Shown here piece by piece: positions 1 to 12,566 of a stretch of DNA of 64,000 nt. This DNA is from Ulva prolifera (Eukaryota > Chlorophyta > Ulvophyceae > Ulvales > Ulvaceae): positions 11,505,257 to 11,569,256 of the forward strand of contig CM041197.1 in NCBI GenBank assembly GCA_023078555.1, given 5' to 3'. The stretch's first letter is position 1; each line of letters opens with the position of its first letter. The notes beneath the pieces are model-generated. The model saw only the letters and a list, made by a program, of their open reading frames with translations. It did not search any database and was not told where the DNA came from. The position numbers were made by a program, and so were the translations under genes.

Positions 1-811
1 CGAAACACGAACACGGTCACTGCAGTGAAATTGCAGAGCATGGACAAGCTAATGCAAGCCTCGGGCACTGTCCACCCACTCACAAATAGTAGAGATGCAC
101 TTGCTGGAGAAGGGCACCTTGCCGGAAACTCCGAGTTTCTGATTGTTCAAGCTGGCATGGGGGTACATCTGGATTCTCAGCAGTCTCTTAGCTGTCTTGC
201 AGTCTGCCTCTCACGCCGCATCTCTATTTCGACTGATGCCTTGCTACGCATACATGGCTTGCTACGTGCAGCAGTACATGCAGGATGCATTGATCAAATG
301 ATGGATGTAGTTTGAATTCATGCGCACTCGAAGTGCTGCACCCACAACAAACTTGCGTGAAGAGCTTGCTGGTGGGCGAGCGCGTGCAGCGTCGGGCCGG
401 GGCCCCTTCGACACTGCGACATCGCCGTCGATGTTGTACAAACACTGTCTTTTGTACACTTTCACGTCGCAACAGACATGGCCAAACGCCGCTACAGCAT
501 GCTGTCGCTCGTAGCATGCGTGCACTGTAGTCAATCTGCACACGTACGCTTCCGCTTCCGCTTCCGCCTCCACATCGCCACCGTCAGTGGTCACCAAATC
601 ACATTTGAGCCATACAGCCTGAGTCACAAGCGTCCACTTTGACGATGAGGCAGCTGTGTAGATACTGTGGTATTTCTGCAGGCCATTGATTCCCGCATAC
701 TCGTCCAGATCTGAATTTGCGGGCTTTGAGGCTCCTGGCATTTGCCAGTTGAACGCAAGCGCTAGCTCTGCGAGAGAACACGCTGCCCGGCCCAATCCCA
801 TCTATTAAATC
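1..811. other. Intergenic, no supported gene
   Basis: Only short overlapping frames on both strands, none with a recognisable domain or convincing splice structure. It precedes the first POZ-LRR family gene and probably holds its promoter. No clear TATA element was identified. Confidence 0.5.
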
Positions 812-3059
812 ATGGCTGGCGTCAAGCGGAAGTTGTGCATGGTAGCACTCACCGAAGAGAAGCCTGAAGAGGATTGTCGCCAGATGTCGGTCGTGTTCGG
901 GGATCACGTTCGACCAGCCGCAGCTCGTCGGTCTGAGATACTCACACATCACGAAAGCACTGACAGAATTTCAGAGCTTCCGGGTCGTCTCAGTCCGGAC
1001 GAGATTCGGCTCTGGCAGGCTGCGTGCCTGCTTGAATGTGAGCCATCCACCAGCGAGCTCGTGACAATCCTGAAGGTAGCTCCCAACGTCTCTGGCGCAA
1101 CTGTGATCATGTCAGTGCCGGAAACACGTCGGCAAGCCACTGATGCGATTGTATCTTCCGCCACACCGTTAGTCTTCAGAGGCGCAGGCCTTGTGAACTG
1201 GTTGCCACGCACTCCGCAGCCAAGAGATACCAGATTATCGCATGCATCACTGCGTTCGCCAGTGATTTCACAGACAGCTGACCAGTGAGTTTGCGTCGAA
1301 GACAAGTGACCGCATGCAGCTGGGTGCTGCCGTGCTACACTGACGGTGACCATTGGTGCAGGTGGCCGACGTGTTGGGAGATAGCCACATCGCCGCCTGG
1401 GTAGACATGTTCTCAAAGAGGGTCATGCCATCCAGATGGGCAGACGGAGATGCAGCTAAAGCGCTGCAGTGCAGCCTGCTGCAGCTCCCCAGCCACCTCC
1501 TCAGCCGCGTGCTGGCTGCCTGCCTGGCCATGCACAGACTCGATGCCTTGCTGTCAGCCTTCCCAGCCACTCTCCACCCATCCCTCGTCTCCGTCTGCGC
1601 GTCTGCAGGCGCCATCACCCTCCCACACACACTCCCGCACCTGGACACGGTGCTCTCTTGCCTCGCCATCACCTCGTGCCCGCCGCCCGGGCTGCTGTCC
1701 GTGGACCTACCAAGCACGTACTGCGAAGGCATGGAGTCTGACACGCATGCTGCCCTGCTGGCACGCGCCCTCTCCGCTCACCCGTCCCTCACCTCCCTCG
1801 GCCTCCACCAGTTCGTCCTCCCGGTCTCCTACTTCCGCCAGCTCGGCCTCGGCCTCGCGCACACCGCCCTGCCGAACCTTGTCTCGCTGCACTTGTGCAC
1901 CGAAGTCTTCCCAGACGGCTGCGCGGAGCTTGCGCGCTGCCTGAGGCACCTCTCGGCGCTTATCTTCCTGCACGCGGAGCTATACTTCGAGGACCGCCTC
2001 CCTGCCGCCAGCAGCCTCGGGGCATACGTCAGCATCGCCGCGTCACCGGCGCGGCTGGTGAGCCTGAAGGAGCTCGTGGTGGACGAGGGGCACCACATCG
2101 ACCGGAGGAAGCTGCACTCCTCCAGCCGCAGCGTCAGCCACCGGCTGTTTCCCCTTCTAGCCACTCCCAACCTCACGTCCCTCACCTTCTTCTCGGACGT
2201 CGTGCGGGGGTCCACGCCGGCCCTGCTGCAGTCCCTCCGCCACATGACATCGCTTCAGGAGCTCCACATCGATGCCGACATGAAGAGCGAGGATGCCCCG
2301 GCCACCGCGTCCATGCATGCCGGTGGCAGCGGCGGCGAGGGGCTGCTGCCACAGCTGCACACGCTCGCCATCACCAGCGCATGCGCGGTCGCCCCTGTAG
2401 CCATGGCCGCGGCCGTCACCGCCGCGTCCCACGGCGCGCTGACGCGGCTGCACATTGAGCATGAGCACGTATCGGACCGCATTTTAGATGCGGCGGAGCA
2501 TGCGCCCCCGGGATCGGAAGGAGTGCAGAAGGCGTGGGCGGCCCTGCTCCGGAGCCTCAGCCTGTGCGGCAATCTCCGCGACCTGCAGCTCGCGTGCCTG
2601 TGCAACCGTTGCGATGAGGTCATCGACGGCGGCTTCGGGGGGCGCCTGTGCTCCGCGCTCCGGCAGCTGCCGCTGCTGACGCGGCTGCGGCTAGAGGCGG
2701 CGTGCCGACAGTGCGCCCCAGGCGCGCTCTGCCAGCTTCACGGCGAGCCGCTCGGCACAGCACTGTGGGAGATGCCGGACCTGCAGTCCCTCGCCGTCTG
2801 CGGGGCTGCCGAAGCACTCACGGTCACCTGCTCGGAGCGCGTGCTGCATGCTCTGCCGCGGCTGCAACAGCTGACGTCCCTGGCGCTGGGCTTCCCGGGG
2901 CTGCAGCAGTCCCAGATTGCAACTCTGATGAAGCAGTCGCGTGCCGTTAAGGAGTGTGAGGTGTTGGCCGCTGCTCTTGGTGAAAACGCTGAGCAGGTTG
3001 GTGCGTTCAGAGCGCGGTTCCCTGGCGTCACCTTCCGCATCTACGGAGACGCCGGGTGA
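812..3059 (+). CDS. POZ/Skp1-like, F-box-like, LRR family protein, copy A
   Basis: Two exons, 812-1075 and 1362-3059, joined at phase 0 (AAG|GTAGCT ... GTGCAG|GTGGCC), give 653 aa. Residues 1 to about 115 read like a Skp1/BTB (POZ) fold: a beta-strand start (MVALTEE), a stretch ending RRSEIL, a D-E-I-xLW helix, then ILKVADVLGD across the splice junction, like the last helices of Skp1. Residues about 127-158 (LLQLPSHLLSRVL...) resemble an F-box. From about 190 on, irregular leucine-rich repeats run to the end (LTSLTF, LQELHID, LTRLRLE, LQSLAV, LTSLAL). A CxxC...C motif lies near residues 536-545. Same strand and subfamily as copy B. The gene model is well supported by paralogues; domain names and a ubiquitin-ligase role are inference. 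Confidence 0.8.
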
Positions 3060-4828
3060 TGGCAGGCACGGCGACAGTGCAGTTTGTCTTGCACTTTGCC
3101 GCGGTGTTTTGTGTATTATTCCCTGGGCTGCGCGGTGCATGTGTTGATATGTTTCTGTTGCCGATGGTAACCCCAATGTACTGATATACACCCAGTGCTG
3201 ATAGGTGTTTGTGTGCAAGGTGGTGGTGTCCCATTGCTACCCGACTACCATTGTGTAACGTGTCCAGTATGTGATGCAGAAGTAGAGCATACGCCTGGTA
3301 CGATGTTTGCTGTATTGCTGAGTGAGTGCCCATCCTTTTTTCTCCATGGTGTATGGTGGAAGTGGGGCAGGAGCAGGTATTCCAGCGTGCGGACGTGTAG
3401 CGTGCAATGAATTTCCACTACGATCAGACAGGCCTTGATGTTTCAGCCACCTGCCGCCATACACCAGGCCGCAGCCGATCAGTCAGGCCTTGCTGTGATA
3501 GTCCTACGCCTGTCGCGGCACAGATGTAGCTGAGCCGCACGCCATGTTCTTTCCACTCCATAGCAAGGTAGATCTTGGCACCACGGCCCACAGGGCCAAT
3601 TCATCCTGTTCAGTCGTTTCCCAGAGCGGCGGGAATGGCCACGCTGTTGTGGTGCAAGACTCGGCTCTGGAGAACTGGAGCTGGTGTGTCTGACCATGAA
3701 ATATACCCCAGCCCCCTCAGCTTTCCACACTCAAGCATCAAATCCACAGATCTTGGAGGAGACATGCCATGCATGAACTCACAGATATGCAAGGCACCAG
3801 CTGCGGTGCGAAGTGGTAGGAACTGATGACTGCTCAGTTGGAGATGAGCGCATGTGGCGCAGAGTGCGCTGCTCAGGTATGCAGATGCCGTACTTACGAA
3901 CTGTTCCTGACACACGTACAAAAAAAAATATTGCTTTTCGCACACATGCTCAGGCAGCAGTGACGCTATGACCAGGTGATGTTTGACCACATCGACGACA
4001 AAATTAGACTGTTGTAACAACGGATCGTGGCCGAGGGATACTTGGCGGGTCTGTGCTGCCAGCAAGGCACAACAAACTGGGCTACGGAAGCAGCAGCCCT
4101 ACGTGGCTACGGGTGGACAAGAGCTTGACAGCATGCAGCACCGTTCTTAATGCCGCATGTCGGCTCAAACATGAAGCAGCAGCGCACCTCGTAGGAACAA
4201 GATGCTGCCTCGATGGCATGATCTCGCATTGACGCCATCTCGAGTCACATTCGTCTGCGCTTGCAATGTCAGGACTTGAACGGCTTTGAATCTCGGAATC
4301 GAGTCTTGGCTACCATATTGATCACGACCTCCCAGAAACCTTGACGCCATTGTGCGGAACATTTCAGAGTGCTGTCTCTGTGGCTATTTCATCTATGTAA
4401 CCTATGCGGCACAAAAGCCTGTGTCGCAGGACATTTGCTCGCGTTGCCACTGCTCGCGTTGCCACTGCTCGCGTCCTCTGCGGCTGCAAGTGAACAACCT
4501 CCGATCAAGCTCAAGTCTAATTTTTTCAAGCACATCTAAGCTCCGCATCTGCATCTGATCGTTTGGTATCATCGTGGTGCGGTGTTACTCATCCCGTTTT
4601 TGCTGCTCGCTCTTGCACACGGCTGCGTCCATGTTGCTCTCACACAGCTCATTCGCCATCTCAGCCTGGTCCATTGTGCATACAGATCAGCTTGATAAAC
4701 GCAGCCTGCGGAGTTCTTCGTCGCTCGTCCCTTTCATCAAGTTGAGCGCTTAGCCCTTCCAAGCCACCACCTGAGATCTACAGAGATCCAGATACCAACG
4801 TGCATCACTCGGGGCTCCACCGCGAGAC
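3060..4828. other. Intergenic between copies A and B
   Basis: No gene I can support. Open frames on the minus strand at 3610-4065 and 4165-4362 show no known domain, and joining them needs unsupported splices. A 16-bp unit (GCTCGCGTTGCCACT) is repeated in tandem at about 4438-4470. Confidence 0.4.
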
Positions 4829-7576
4829 ATGAACGACCTTGAAAATAGGGTCAGCTTCGTGGCGCTGACGGAAGAGAGCGCTGAGGGCACTTCAGCTGAC
4901 ACAGCGGTGATCATTGGCAACCACGTCCGGCCAGAGGCAGCGGGCAGGTCAGACATGCTGTCAGGCGTCAGCAGCACTCAGGGCCTGGCAGGCCTGCCTG
5001 GCCAGCTGCGGCCTGAAGACGTCCACCTGTGGCAGACAGCGTGCCTCGTGGACTGCGAGCCATCGACGAGCCAGCTCAGCACCATCCTCAAGGTGAGGCA
5101 CCGCATGCGTAGCTTGCTATGCGTCACACGGACAAAGTGGGAGTGGACGGCGCCACCACCACGGCATGCTGTGTGAGGCAGCAGCAACGCACGTCAGACA
5201 CTGCTTCTGCAGATACCGTCTAGATGTTCCTTCCGCATCACCATGAATGCGCTCATGCTCTGCTGTTGGGAGCATGTGGCATTCCAGTGGTTGCTTACTG
5301 GTCGCCATCACACGGGTCATGTCACAGATTCGCCACAAAGCTTCCTGCCTCACCCAAAGCACAACAAGGCGTGCAAGCGTGCACGCCTGGTCATCCGGAC
5401 ATACGATTCTGTAGCGCCGCGGCGCTGCTGACGGCCACGCAGCCTTTTGCTTCCGCAGGCTGATCAGTCACTCGCTCTCTATCTCTGTGACGTGGCGGGG
5501 GCCCACAGGGTCCGCGAGACACGCTGTACTAGGTTGCTGCTGTGGCTGATGCGCGCCATACTCTGCCACAGCCAGCATGCCGTCCTCACCCGAGGTTTCG
5601 TCCACCAAAACCTGTTTACGGCCCCCGTTCCAGGGTCACGGTTCATCCGCATGTGCGCTCCCGTCGTGTGGGCACGCGCGCAGCATCCAAAGGTGTCAGC
5701 AGTGCTGACTCACCACCCACCATCGAGGTTCGCACGTGCGTGATGGAGTGCCACAGCAACGGCCCAGTCCCGCACCGACCCGAATCCCACAGCCTTCAAG
5801 CACCACGCCACACCACACCCTTCCGCCGTGCAGGTAGCAGATCTGCTTGGAGACCGCCACATCAGCGACTGGGTCAGCCTCCTCGCGCGCCGCGCCTCCG
5901 CGACCATGTGGGCCCGGCCCCTGCCCGAGACAAAGGACATGCTCCGAGGCCTCCTGTGCCTCCCCCCCCACCTCCTCCACCGCGTCCTCTCCTCCTGCCT
6001 CGCCGACACAGACCTCGGCAAGCTCCTTTCCATCTTCCCCGCCGCGCTCCACCCCGCGCTCGTATCCAGCGCCGCCTCCACCAGCGCGATCGCCATCCCC
6101 TCCGAACAGAAACTCTGGGAAATCGTGCTGCCGCAGCTTGCCGTCACGCCCGCACCCCCTCCCGGCCTCCTCTCCCTTTCCCTCGGGCGAACGAGTACGT
6201 ACCCGCGCGACTTTGACGCCGAAACTTCCGGTGCCCTCCTCGCGCATGCCCTCTCCGCCCACCCGTCCCTCACCACCCTGGACCTCCGCGCGCTCATGCT
6301 TTCGCCCGCGTTCCTGCGGCACCTCGCCCGCGGCCTCGTGCCGGGCGCGCTGCCGTCCGTCGGCGCGCTCCACCTCTGCACGCAGGTCCACCCTGACGGC
6401 TGCGCCGAACTCGGCGGCACCCTGAAGCACCTGCCTGCGCTCGCGTGCATGCATGTGGACTTCTATTTCAACACGCCGCCGGCCGGGGCCGCGGCGGGCG
6501 ACCTCGCGAGGTACGTGCACGCCGGCGCGACGCCTGCGCGGCTGCCGCAGCTGGCCGACGTAACGGTCAAGGAGCTGTGTCATTATGAGCAACGGGCGCT
6601 GCAGCCGGAAAGCAGCAGCTCGGCGCTCCGCCTCTTCTCTCTCGTTGCGGCTCCTAACCTCACGTCCCTGACGTTTGAGTCCCACGCAACCACTGGCACG
6701 CCGGCGCGGCTACGAGCGTCTCTCCGCCACCTGTCCTCGCTTCAAGAGCTCTCCATCAACACGGACATGCATGAGTGCGGCGAGGCAGCGGGGGCATCGT
6801 GGACGGGGCCGGCGGCCGCCGACGCCGACGTCACTCTGCCGGCGCTCCGCAAGCTGCACATTGCGAGCGCGTGCCTTGTAGCCCCTGTAGCCATGGCCGC
6901 TGCGTTTGCAGCGTGCGCGCCCGCCACGCTAACATACATGTGCCTGAGGCACGTCAGCGTGGCGGGGCGGACGTTCACCGGCCGGTGTGCCGCGAACAAC
7001 GCGCACCGGCGGGAACTCCGGGGCACGAACGGGGAGGGCGTCAAGGCCGCATGGGAGCAGCTCATCCCGGCGCTGGGCGCCTGTAGCCACCTTCAGGAAC
7101 TCGAGCTCGGCCCACTGTGTAGCTCGTACAAAGAAGTCGATAACGAGGGCTTCGACGAGCGTCTCGCGGCCTCCCTCCGCGGCCTGCGCCTCCTCACGCG
7201 CCTGCGCCTACACGCTCCATGCAGGACGTGCGCCCCCGACGCGTTTTGCCAGCTGTCGGGCGAGGCGCTGGCACGCGCGCTCCGGGGGATGCCGGCCCTC
7301 GCCGAGCTGGACATCACCGGCGCCGCGGGGGCTCTGACGGTGAGTGGCCGCGAGAGCACCCTGGCGGCGTTGCCGGAGCTGCAGCGGCTGACCGCGCTAA
7401 CGTTGTGCATCGGGGGCCTGCCGACTGCGGCGGTCGCGGAGCTGATTCCGCAGGTGAGCGGTCTGAAGGAGCTTCTCGTGTTTACGCCTGTGCTCGGATG
7501 GGGCAGTGAGGCTGTTGCGGCGTTTCAGGCCCGGTTCCCGGGCGTTAACGTCCGCCAGAGTGCTGTGCCGGAGTGA
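4829..7576 (+). CDS. POZ/Skp1-like, F-box-like, LRR family protein, copy B
   Basis: Exons 4829-5092 and 5834-7576 join at phase 0 (AAG|GTGAGG ... GTGCAG|GTAGCA) to give 668 aa. Exon 1 is again exactly 88 codons, as in copy A, and carries the POZ-like region (FVALTEES, GRSDML, RPEDVHLWQ, STILK). The junction reads ILKVADLLGDRHISDW. An F-box-like stretch (LCLPPHLLHRVLSSCL) follows, then LRR-like strands (LTTLDLR, LTSLTFE, LQELSIN, LQELELG, LTRLRLH, LAELDI, LTALTL). The Cys motif is CRTCAPDAFC. It is closest to copy A by its shared HPDGCAEL-type segment. The 741-bp intron has no recognisable content. No stop or frameshift interrupts either exon. Confidence 0.8.
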
Positions 7577-9090
7577 TGGCCCCGGGCGAGAGCTGTGTCG
7601 TTCGTTTGCCATCACACAGGGGCCACATGCAAGCGGTCAGATAGCGCCGCAGGTGCCGCGTTCGGTGTGTAAGAGTCGGAAGTAAAGAGCTGTCAGGTCT
7701 TGATGGAGGACCTGTTGCTTCTGTGGGTTTACATCCCCAATCCAGTGGGGCTGCATTGGGCCTTCTGCAGTAGCAGCGCTGCCTCGGAACCCGCCATGGC
7801 ATACCGGTATTTACGGTCATTTTACCTGAATTTACGAATTTCGGCCGTTCGCAGGATTCCACCGCACCTTGCTGTACGTTTGGGCAGCATTGTCTAGCTC
7901 CACGTCCCACGGCGACACGACCTGCTTTGTTCCAGACTAGTCTGCAGTTCCAGACTAGTCTCCATGGAACTCTCACAGAGCTCTGTGAGTGCATGCCAGT
8001 GTAAAAAACGAAAAAGTGCAAAACGGGAAACGACAGAAGTTTTCCTATACCGGAAGTTCATGTGCATCCGGGTGTGACATAATCATCGCTGACTCGCTGC
8101 AAGTTCCTGTGTAGCTCAGCAGCTGATGGTGACATGTATGAAGAATGCACCTGAAGCCACGGCGCGTACCATTGAACTTGGAACGAAGCTCCGAAGCCTG
8201 CTGTGTTACAAGGACAAAGGCAGCAAGTCGGGCAGCACCGCGAAAGGAGCAAGCAGACGAAGCAAACACCAAGACACCCACGAACATCTCACCCATCACC
8301 GGCGCAGCAAGCGACACAGATCCGCAGACCGCCAAGCACACACCCACACACCAGCACACACACGCACAGACCCACACACCCACAAACCCAAACCCCCACA
8401 CGCGCACGCACAAACCCCACGGCCGACACACAACATCACAACCACCAGCACCACAACGCCCGCCGCCGTACGACAGGGCCAAACCCAACACACTGCTGCC
8501 TGAGGCCGCCCATCATGGCCGCCCGATTGCCGGGGGCCGCCCTGGCCCCAAGACCCACCCCCACCCCACCAAGCCACAGCATACCACGCCAGCCCGGCAC
8601 ACCGCCGCGCAGCCCCGCCGGCCCACGCCGCACCGCACCTAGGGCACTGCATCGCCCAAGCCGTTCCGCAGTCCCCGCACATGCCAACGAAGGCATCCCG
8701 CACACCCATCGGACCCGGCCCAGCTGGAGTCAGAGGCCACAGGTCGGTGGCGTCAAGCGGACGGGGCGCCCAAGGGGCACCCCACCGCTCAGGCCGGATG
8801 GCCTGTAAGCGGCGAGAGGTCATCAGACGGGACTGTGAGCCTGCTGTGTCTCGCAAAACCGAAGCCTGCTGTGTCTCGCAAAACCACGCAGCGGCAGTCG
8901 CTAGAGCTCCGTGGAGTTCCTCGCAGTCAGGGCATTACCAGCGACCGTGTCCATCCGGCTGCGCACCGTCTCCAAATGTGATGCTCGTACTGAGTCCGAC
9001 TCGCATGCTGCAGCACGTCAGCCTGCATGCCACCGTAGCGCTCTCCTCGCTCTCCCTGTGGATCTGCAAAGCTGCTGCCCAGTCCTCCCC
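7577..9090. other. Intergenic with C/A-biased low-complexity tract
   Basis: Contains an 18-bp perfect palindrome at 7972-7989 and a short tandem duplication at about 7930-7965. From about 8220 to 8660 the + strand is very rich in C and A (cacaca/cccaca) and poor in G and T. A 24-bp unit is duplicated at about 8838-8886 (GCCTGCTGTGTCTCGC). The long open frames across the C/A tract are compositional and not credible genes. Confidence 0.5.
8220..8660. repeat. C/A-rich strand-asymmetric low-complexity region
   Basis: Degenerate CACA/CCCA runs dominate the + strand. All three forward frames are open only because stop codons are rare in such composition. The flank (ACAAGGACAAAGGCAGCAAG near 8208) partly resembles the reverse complement of the flank of the TG microsatellite near 17525. 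Confidence 0.6.
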
Positions 9091-9448
9091 ATGGCGTCCT
9101 TCAGTGCATCGTTTCGAAACTTTTTGAACCATCCTGCGGGTCCGAAAACAATTTTCTTCTGGGCTCCGACGTTCAAATGGGGAATCATGACGGAAAATCC
9201 TTTTCCGCTGCAGCCTCGCCAACCTGTCGGACCTCTCGCGCGATCCGGACCACATCTCGACGCCGATGCAGTGTGCTGTCACTGTAACGGGCATCATATG
9301 GTCAAAGTACGCGCTGGACATCACTCCGAAGGTGTATAACCTGCTGGCGGTCAATGCCTTCATGGCATGTACCGGCATGGTTCAGCTGTACCGGAAGTAC
9401 GACCACGAGCAGCAGAGGAAGCTCAAGGCCTCCGAAATATCAAGTTGA
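9091..9448 (+). CDS. MPC2: Mitochondrial pyruvate carrier subunit (MPC2-like)
   Basis: The inner-membrane MPC heterodimer imports pyruvate into mitochondria. Start at ATG 9091. The segment KTIFFWAPTFKWGI is the family's first-helix signature. The remainder (LANLSDLSRDPDHIS, VTVTGIIWSKYALDITP, YNLLAVNAFMACTGMVQLY) matches the rest of MPC2. These two parts are in different frames, separated by 25 nt at about 9187-9213. Removing 25 nt restores a 110-aa protein of normal family length. No GT donor is present, so this is either a very short non-canonical intron, a true frameshift or an assembly error. Without removal the protein stops after 82 aa. Family identity is secure; expression and the exact junction are not. 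Confidence 0.75.
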
Positions 9449-10495
9449 GCTCAAGTGGTACCGGATAGGCGTGGGCATGTCCAGTAGGCATGGCCAGTGC
9501 TCCTAGACTTAGCCAAGCATGTGATGAATACCATTGGTATTGCTACCGGCAGAGTCTGCCGAGCATCTACCATCAGGGACGGTATTAAGGCACTGTGGGG
9601 GAAAGCGATCCTGGGCATCTGCATGACTCTCCCAACAGGAGAGTGTGGTTTGGTGAATGGCCCTGAATGTGAGCCTCTAGCTATTGCCCGTGCACACCCG
9701 CATGACACGCAGCACTGTCCGCAGTTTGAGGCCAGAATCGTACATGTGAGAGATCATTAATATTGAAGCATACTAAACAACGCACTACTGTGAACAGTAT
9801 TCCTCAGATGCCATGCGTTGACTAGCGATATCTGAACAAGCACACCAGAGGTGATGCTCTAGAGATCTGACATCATGTGCCACTGCTGTGTGTCTCTGGA
9901 AAACGCAACCGCGGCCGGTCCAACCTCGAGGGTTACTTACACACGCTCTGAATTGAAGATGTTTGGTCACGCATGCAGCAGCGAGGCAGGCACCGTTTCG
10001 AAGCTGAACTTGGCCACTCACAGGAGCTCGTAGCTTGCCGATATTGTGCGTTCATGTAAGCACGATACCCCTGTTGTGAAGTCAGTGTATCCTGGCACCA
10101 CATCGGAACACATGCTCTCTCTGGTATACCGGTGCAGTCAGGGAATTCTTTGCGATCGAAACTGGACGCCCAAACCTGTATAACGATACATCAGTTACAC
10201 ATACCGGGCCATTGTATGGCAAAGCAAACAAACACATCAAGCCAAACCTGTATAAAGAAGTTCTTGAATTAAGGGAATTAGTTTCTCAAGGTATGTCACA
10301 CGGTGGCCCGGTGCGTGCAGCCCTGCAGCGAAAAAAAACAAAAGCGAGTGAAAACACTGCTCGCCACGTCATCGTGTTCTCTCTCAAAGCAATCATTGTA
10401 CACGCTGAACTCTTGTAGCCGATCAGAACAATATCTGAGAACATCGAAGCTCTAAAGCGATCCTCAAGCCTACAGCTTACATGACCGGCTTCACG
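9449..10495. other. Intergenic, nothing recognised
   Basis: Between the pyruvate carrier (+) and the family pseudogene (-). Short frames only, with no repeat family or RNA gene that I recognise. Confidence 0.4.
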
Positions 10496-12230
10496 TCAGC
10501 GCCGTGCACAATTATGGGTCCGGACCTCCATTTCCTCTCGCACATCGTCATCGGCCCCCTGCTCACGCTCGCCGAGCATTGCAGGCGTCACCTGCAGCAC
10601 CTTCACCGCCGGCAGTCTCTCCACGGGCCGCACCACCTGCTGCCACCGGAACCCCTTACTAAGGGGTTGCAGTGGCTGCAGCCACATGTGCCGTAGTACG
10701 GCAGAGCCCCAGCCAGTGCAGCCAGTGCAGCTGCCGCAGTTCCGCCACCGCCGCCGCACCCCGCTCCGCCTCCCCCACCTCCAGCGCGCCCCACTCGCCC
10801 CCCCCCCCCCCCCCCCCCATGGGGGTGTGTGCTCACACCTCTAGCACCTGCCAGTGCAGCGCCGTCGGCCATCGCAGCGCGTCCCCGAGCTCCGCACCCC
10901 CCAGCCGGATGCCGCCCGTGCTGTCACGCTGCGCACCCACAGCATGCATGCACAACTGCATCAGCTGCGTCAGGCGCCCCGACGTGGCGGCGAGGCCCTC
11001 GCTCAAGGAGCCCTCGCCACACCTGCCTGCCGCATACACTAGTTGGCCCAGCTTGAGGCGCCGCAGCTCAGTACACGAGCTCAGAGCCCCAAAGAACGCA
11101 GCCCAGCTGGCCCTGTCGCCCTTCTGCGCCACGCCTGCAGCTGTAGCCGGCAGCGTGCCACCTCTGCACACGTGCTCGAGAGACAGGCTTCTCAGGGTCC
11201 GAGGCGCATGGTGTGCGGCGCATGTTGTGCGGCCGCGGTGGCGGCGCATGGTGTGCGGCGGCGTAAGCGCTGGAGATGTGAAGCCTGGTCAGTGCCGGCA
11301 GAGCGCATGCCAGGCTGCAGCCCGCAGCCGGGCCCGCGTTGCCAGCGGGCGGAGGCTGCTGGTGGCCTGCAGCGATGTGAAGGGCTTGGAGGGCGCTGAG
11401 GTGGCGCAGAGGCATCAGCAATGCGTATACATATATGTATACGTATACATAGGTGCCGACTGTAGCACCCGTCGACAGATGAAGGCCTGAGAGGCCCGGT
11501 GCATCGATAAGAGGTAGAAGGAGGTCGCAGCTGCAGCAGCTGCAGCAGCTGCGGCTTCAAGTTGTCGGCTTCGTGTGCACATCTCCGAGGTAGAGGCGGC
11601 GCAGGCGCTTCACCATGGCTGGTACTGCATCTGCACTGTACAAGGGCGCAAGACTCCTTCTCGCCGCCACCTGTTTCTGCCCTTTGTATATATATGAAAA
11701 GCAGACGCGGAGTCTGATTTCTGACCACAGGCCTAGGGCGAGGAGGCAGCACGTCAGTTCTGCGCAACAGTTGGGATGTGCTTCCACAGAGACAGCAAAC
11801 GTGACGACTCGCGCAAGGGCAGAATGGCTGAGGCTGGCGCGAAACTGTAGCAGAGCTGCGGGGGTGAAGACGGTCGTACTGAGATCGAGGGATGAGAGAT
11901 GGCACTGGCTCGCCAATGCGTGCGTGAGAGGCGCGGGGGTTCCGGGTGTGAACTTTGCCGCCTCTGCGAGCTTGAGCGAGCGGAGGCCCAAAACCCTTGG
12001 AACTGCAGTCTGGGGGAAGGCTGAGAGCAGGGCATCGAGGGTGGCACCGCCCGCTGTGAGGGTGCAGGTGGCATGGTCAAAGGCTGCGGAGAGGATGTGG
12101 GGGTGCAGGGCGGATCCTCGAGGGGCAGGCCTGGAGGAGGGTGTCCACGGTGGCGGTGGCGAGGCAGGAGGCGAAGACCCGGTGGAGCGTTTCGGGGCGG
12201 AGGGTGGCGCCGTTTGTGTTGGATGTTAAA
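10496..12230 (-). pseudogene. Decayed POZ-LRR family copy C
   Basis: Homologous to exon 2 of copies D, E and F but split over at least three frames. Pieces are about 12220-12110 (LRPETLHRV), 11991-11557 (SLKLAEAAKF, LDLSTTVFTPAALLQF), 11421-10833 (MPLRHLSALQALHI, LEHVC) and 10759-10496 (GFRWQQVV, AVKVLQVTPAMLGERE up to the normal stop region). The 5' part of exon 2 and all of exon 1 are missing. A run of 21 C at 10798-10818 and an AT-alternating stretch at about 11424-11452 interrupt sequence that is continuous in paralogues. Several independent frame breaks argue for a pseudogene over a single sequencing error. Confidence 0.8.
10798..10818. repeat. C21 homopolymer
   Basis: Run of 21 C inside pseudogene copy C. 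Length may be inexact in the assembly. Confidence 0.8.
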
Positions 12231-12566
12231 ATAAATAATTAGTGGCGAGCCGCCAGCACTTGCAGTGACAAAAAGTTGTACGGAAGTGCAATGACCGTCG
12301 CGCACAGACATCGCACCGGCTGTTTGCGCCCCCAGCTGCGACATAATATTCCCGAGACGCTACAATTGCGTGCACCATCGCGTGATGTGCGACTGCAGAT
12401 GTGCTGGTGACTCCCGCATGCACACACACCCGCCATGCACGCACTGCGCGCGCAGGCCCACACCAGGTCTCCCACAGTGTCATGTAGCGCCTTTACAGAA
12501 ACACACAACCCTGTTGTGTGCAGCACATCAACGTCAGCTCCCAAAACCAATCCTCATGTTTACAGT

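Noticed and set aside
3479-4362. Possible minus-strand gene with frames including MFRTMASRFLGG and VVDVVKHHLVIASLLPEH
   Set aside because: No known domain, and joining frames needs splice sites that break on in-frame stops.
5542-6685. Arg/Pro-rich frames on both strands over copy B
   Set aside because: Shadow frames of the GC-rich LRR exon; third-position GC keeps all frames open.
8126-8808. Thr/His/Pro-rich open frames on + and complementary frames on -
   Set aside because: C/A-biased composition removes stop codons in all frames; no domain, no splice structure.
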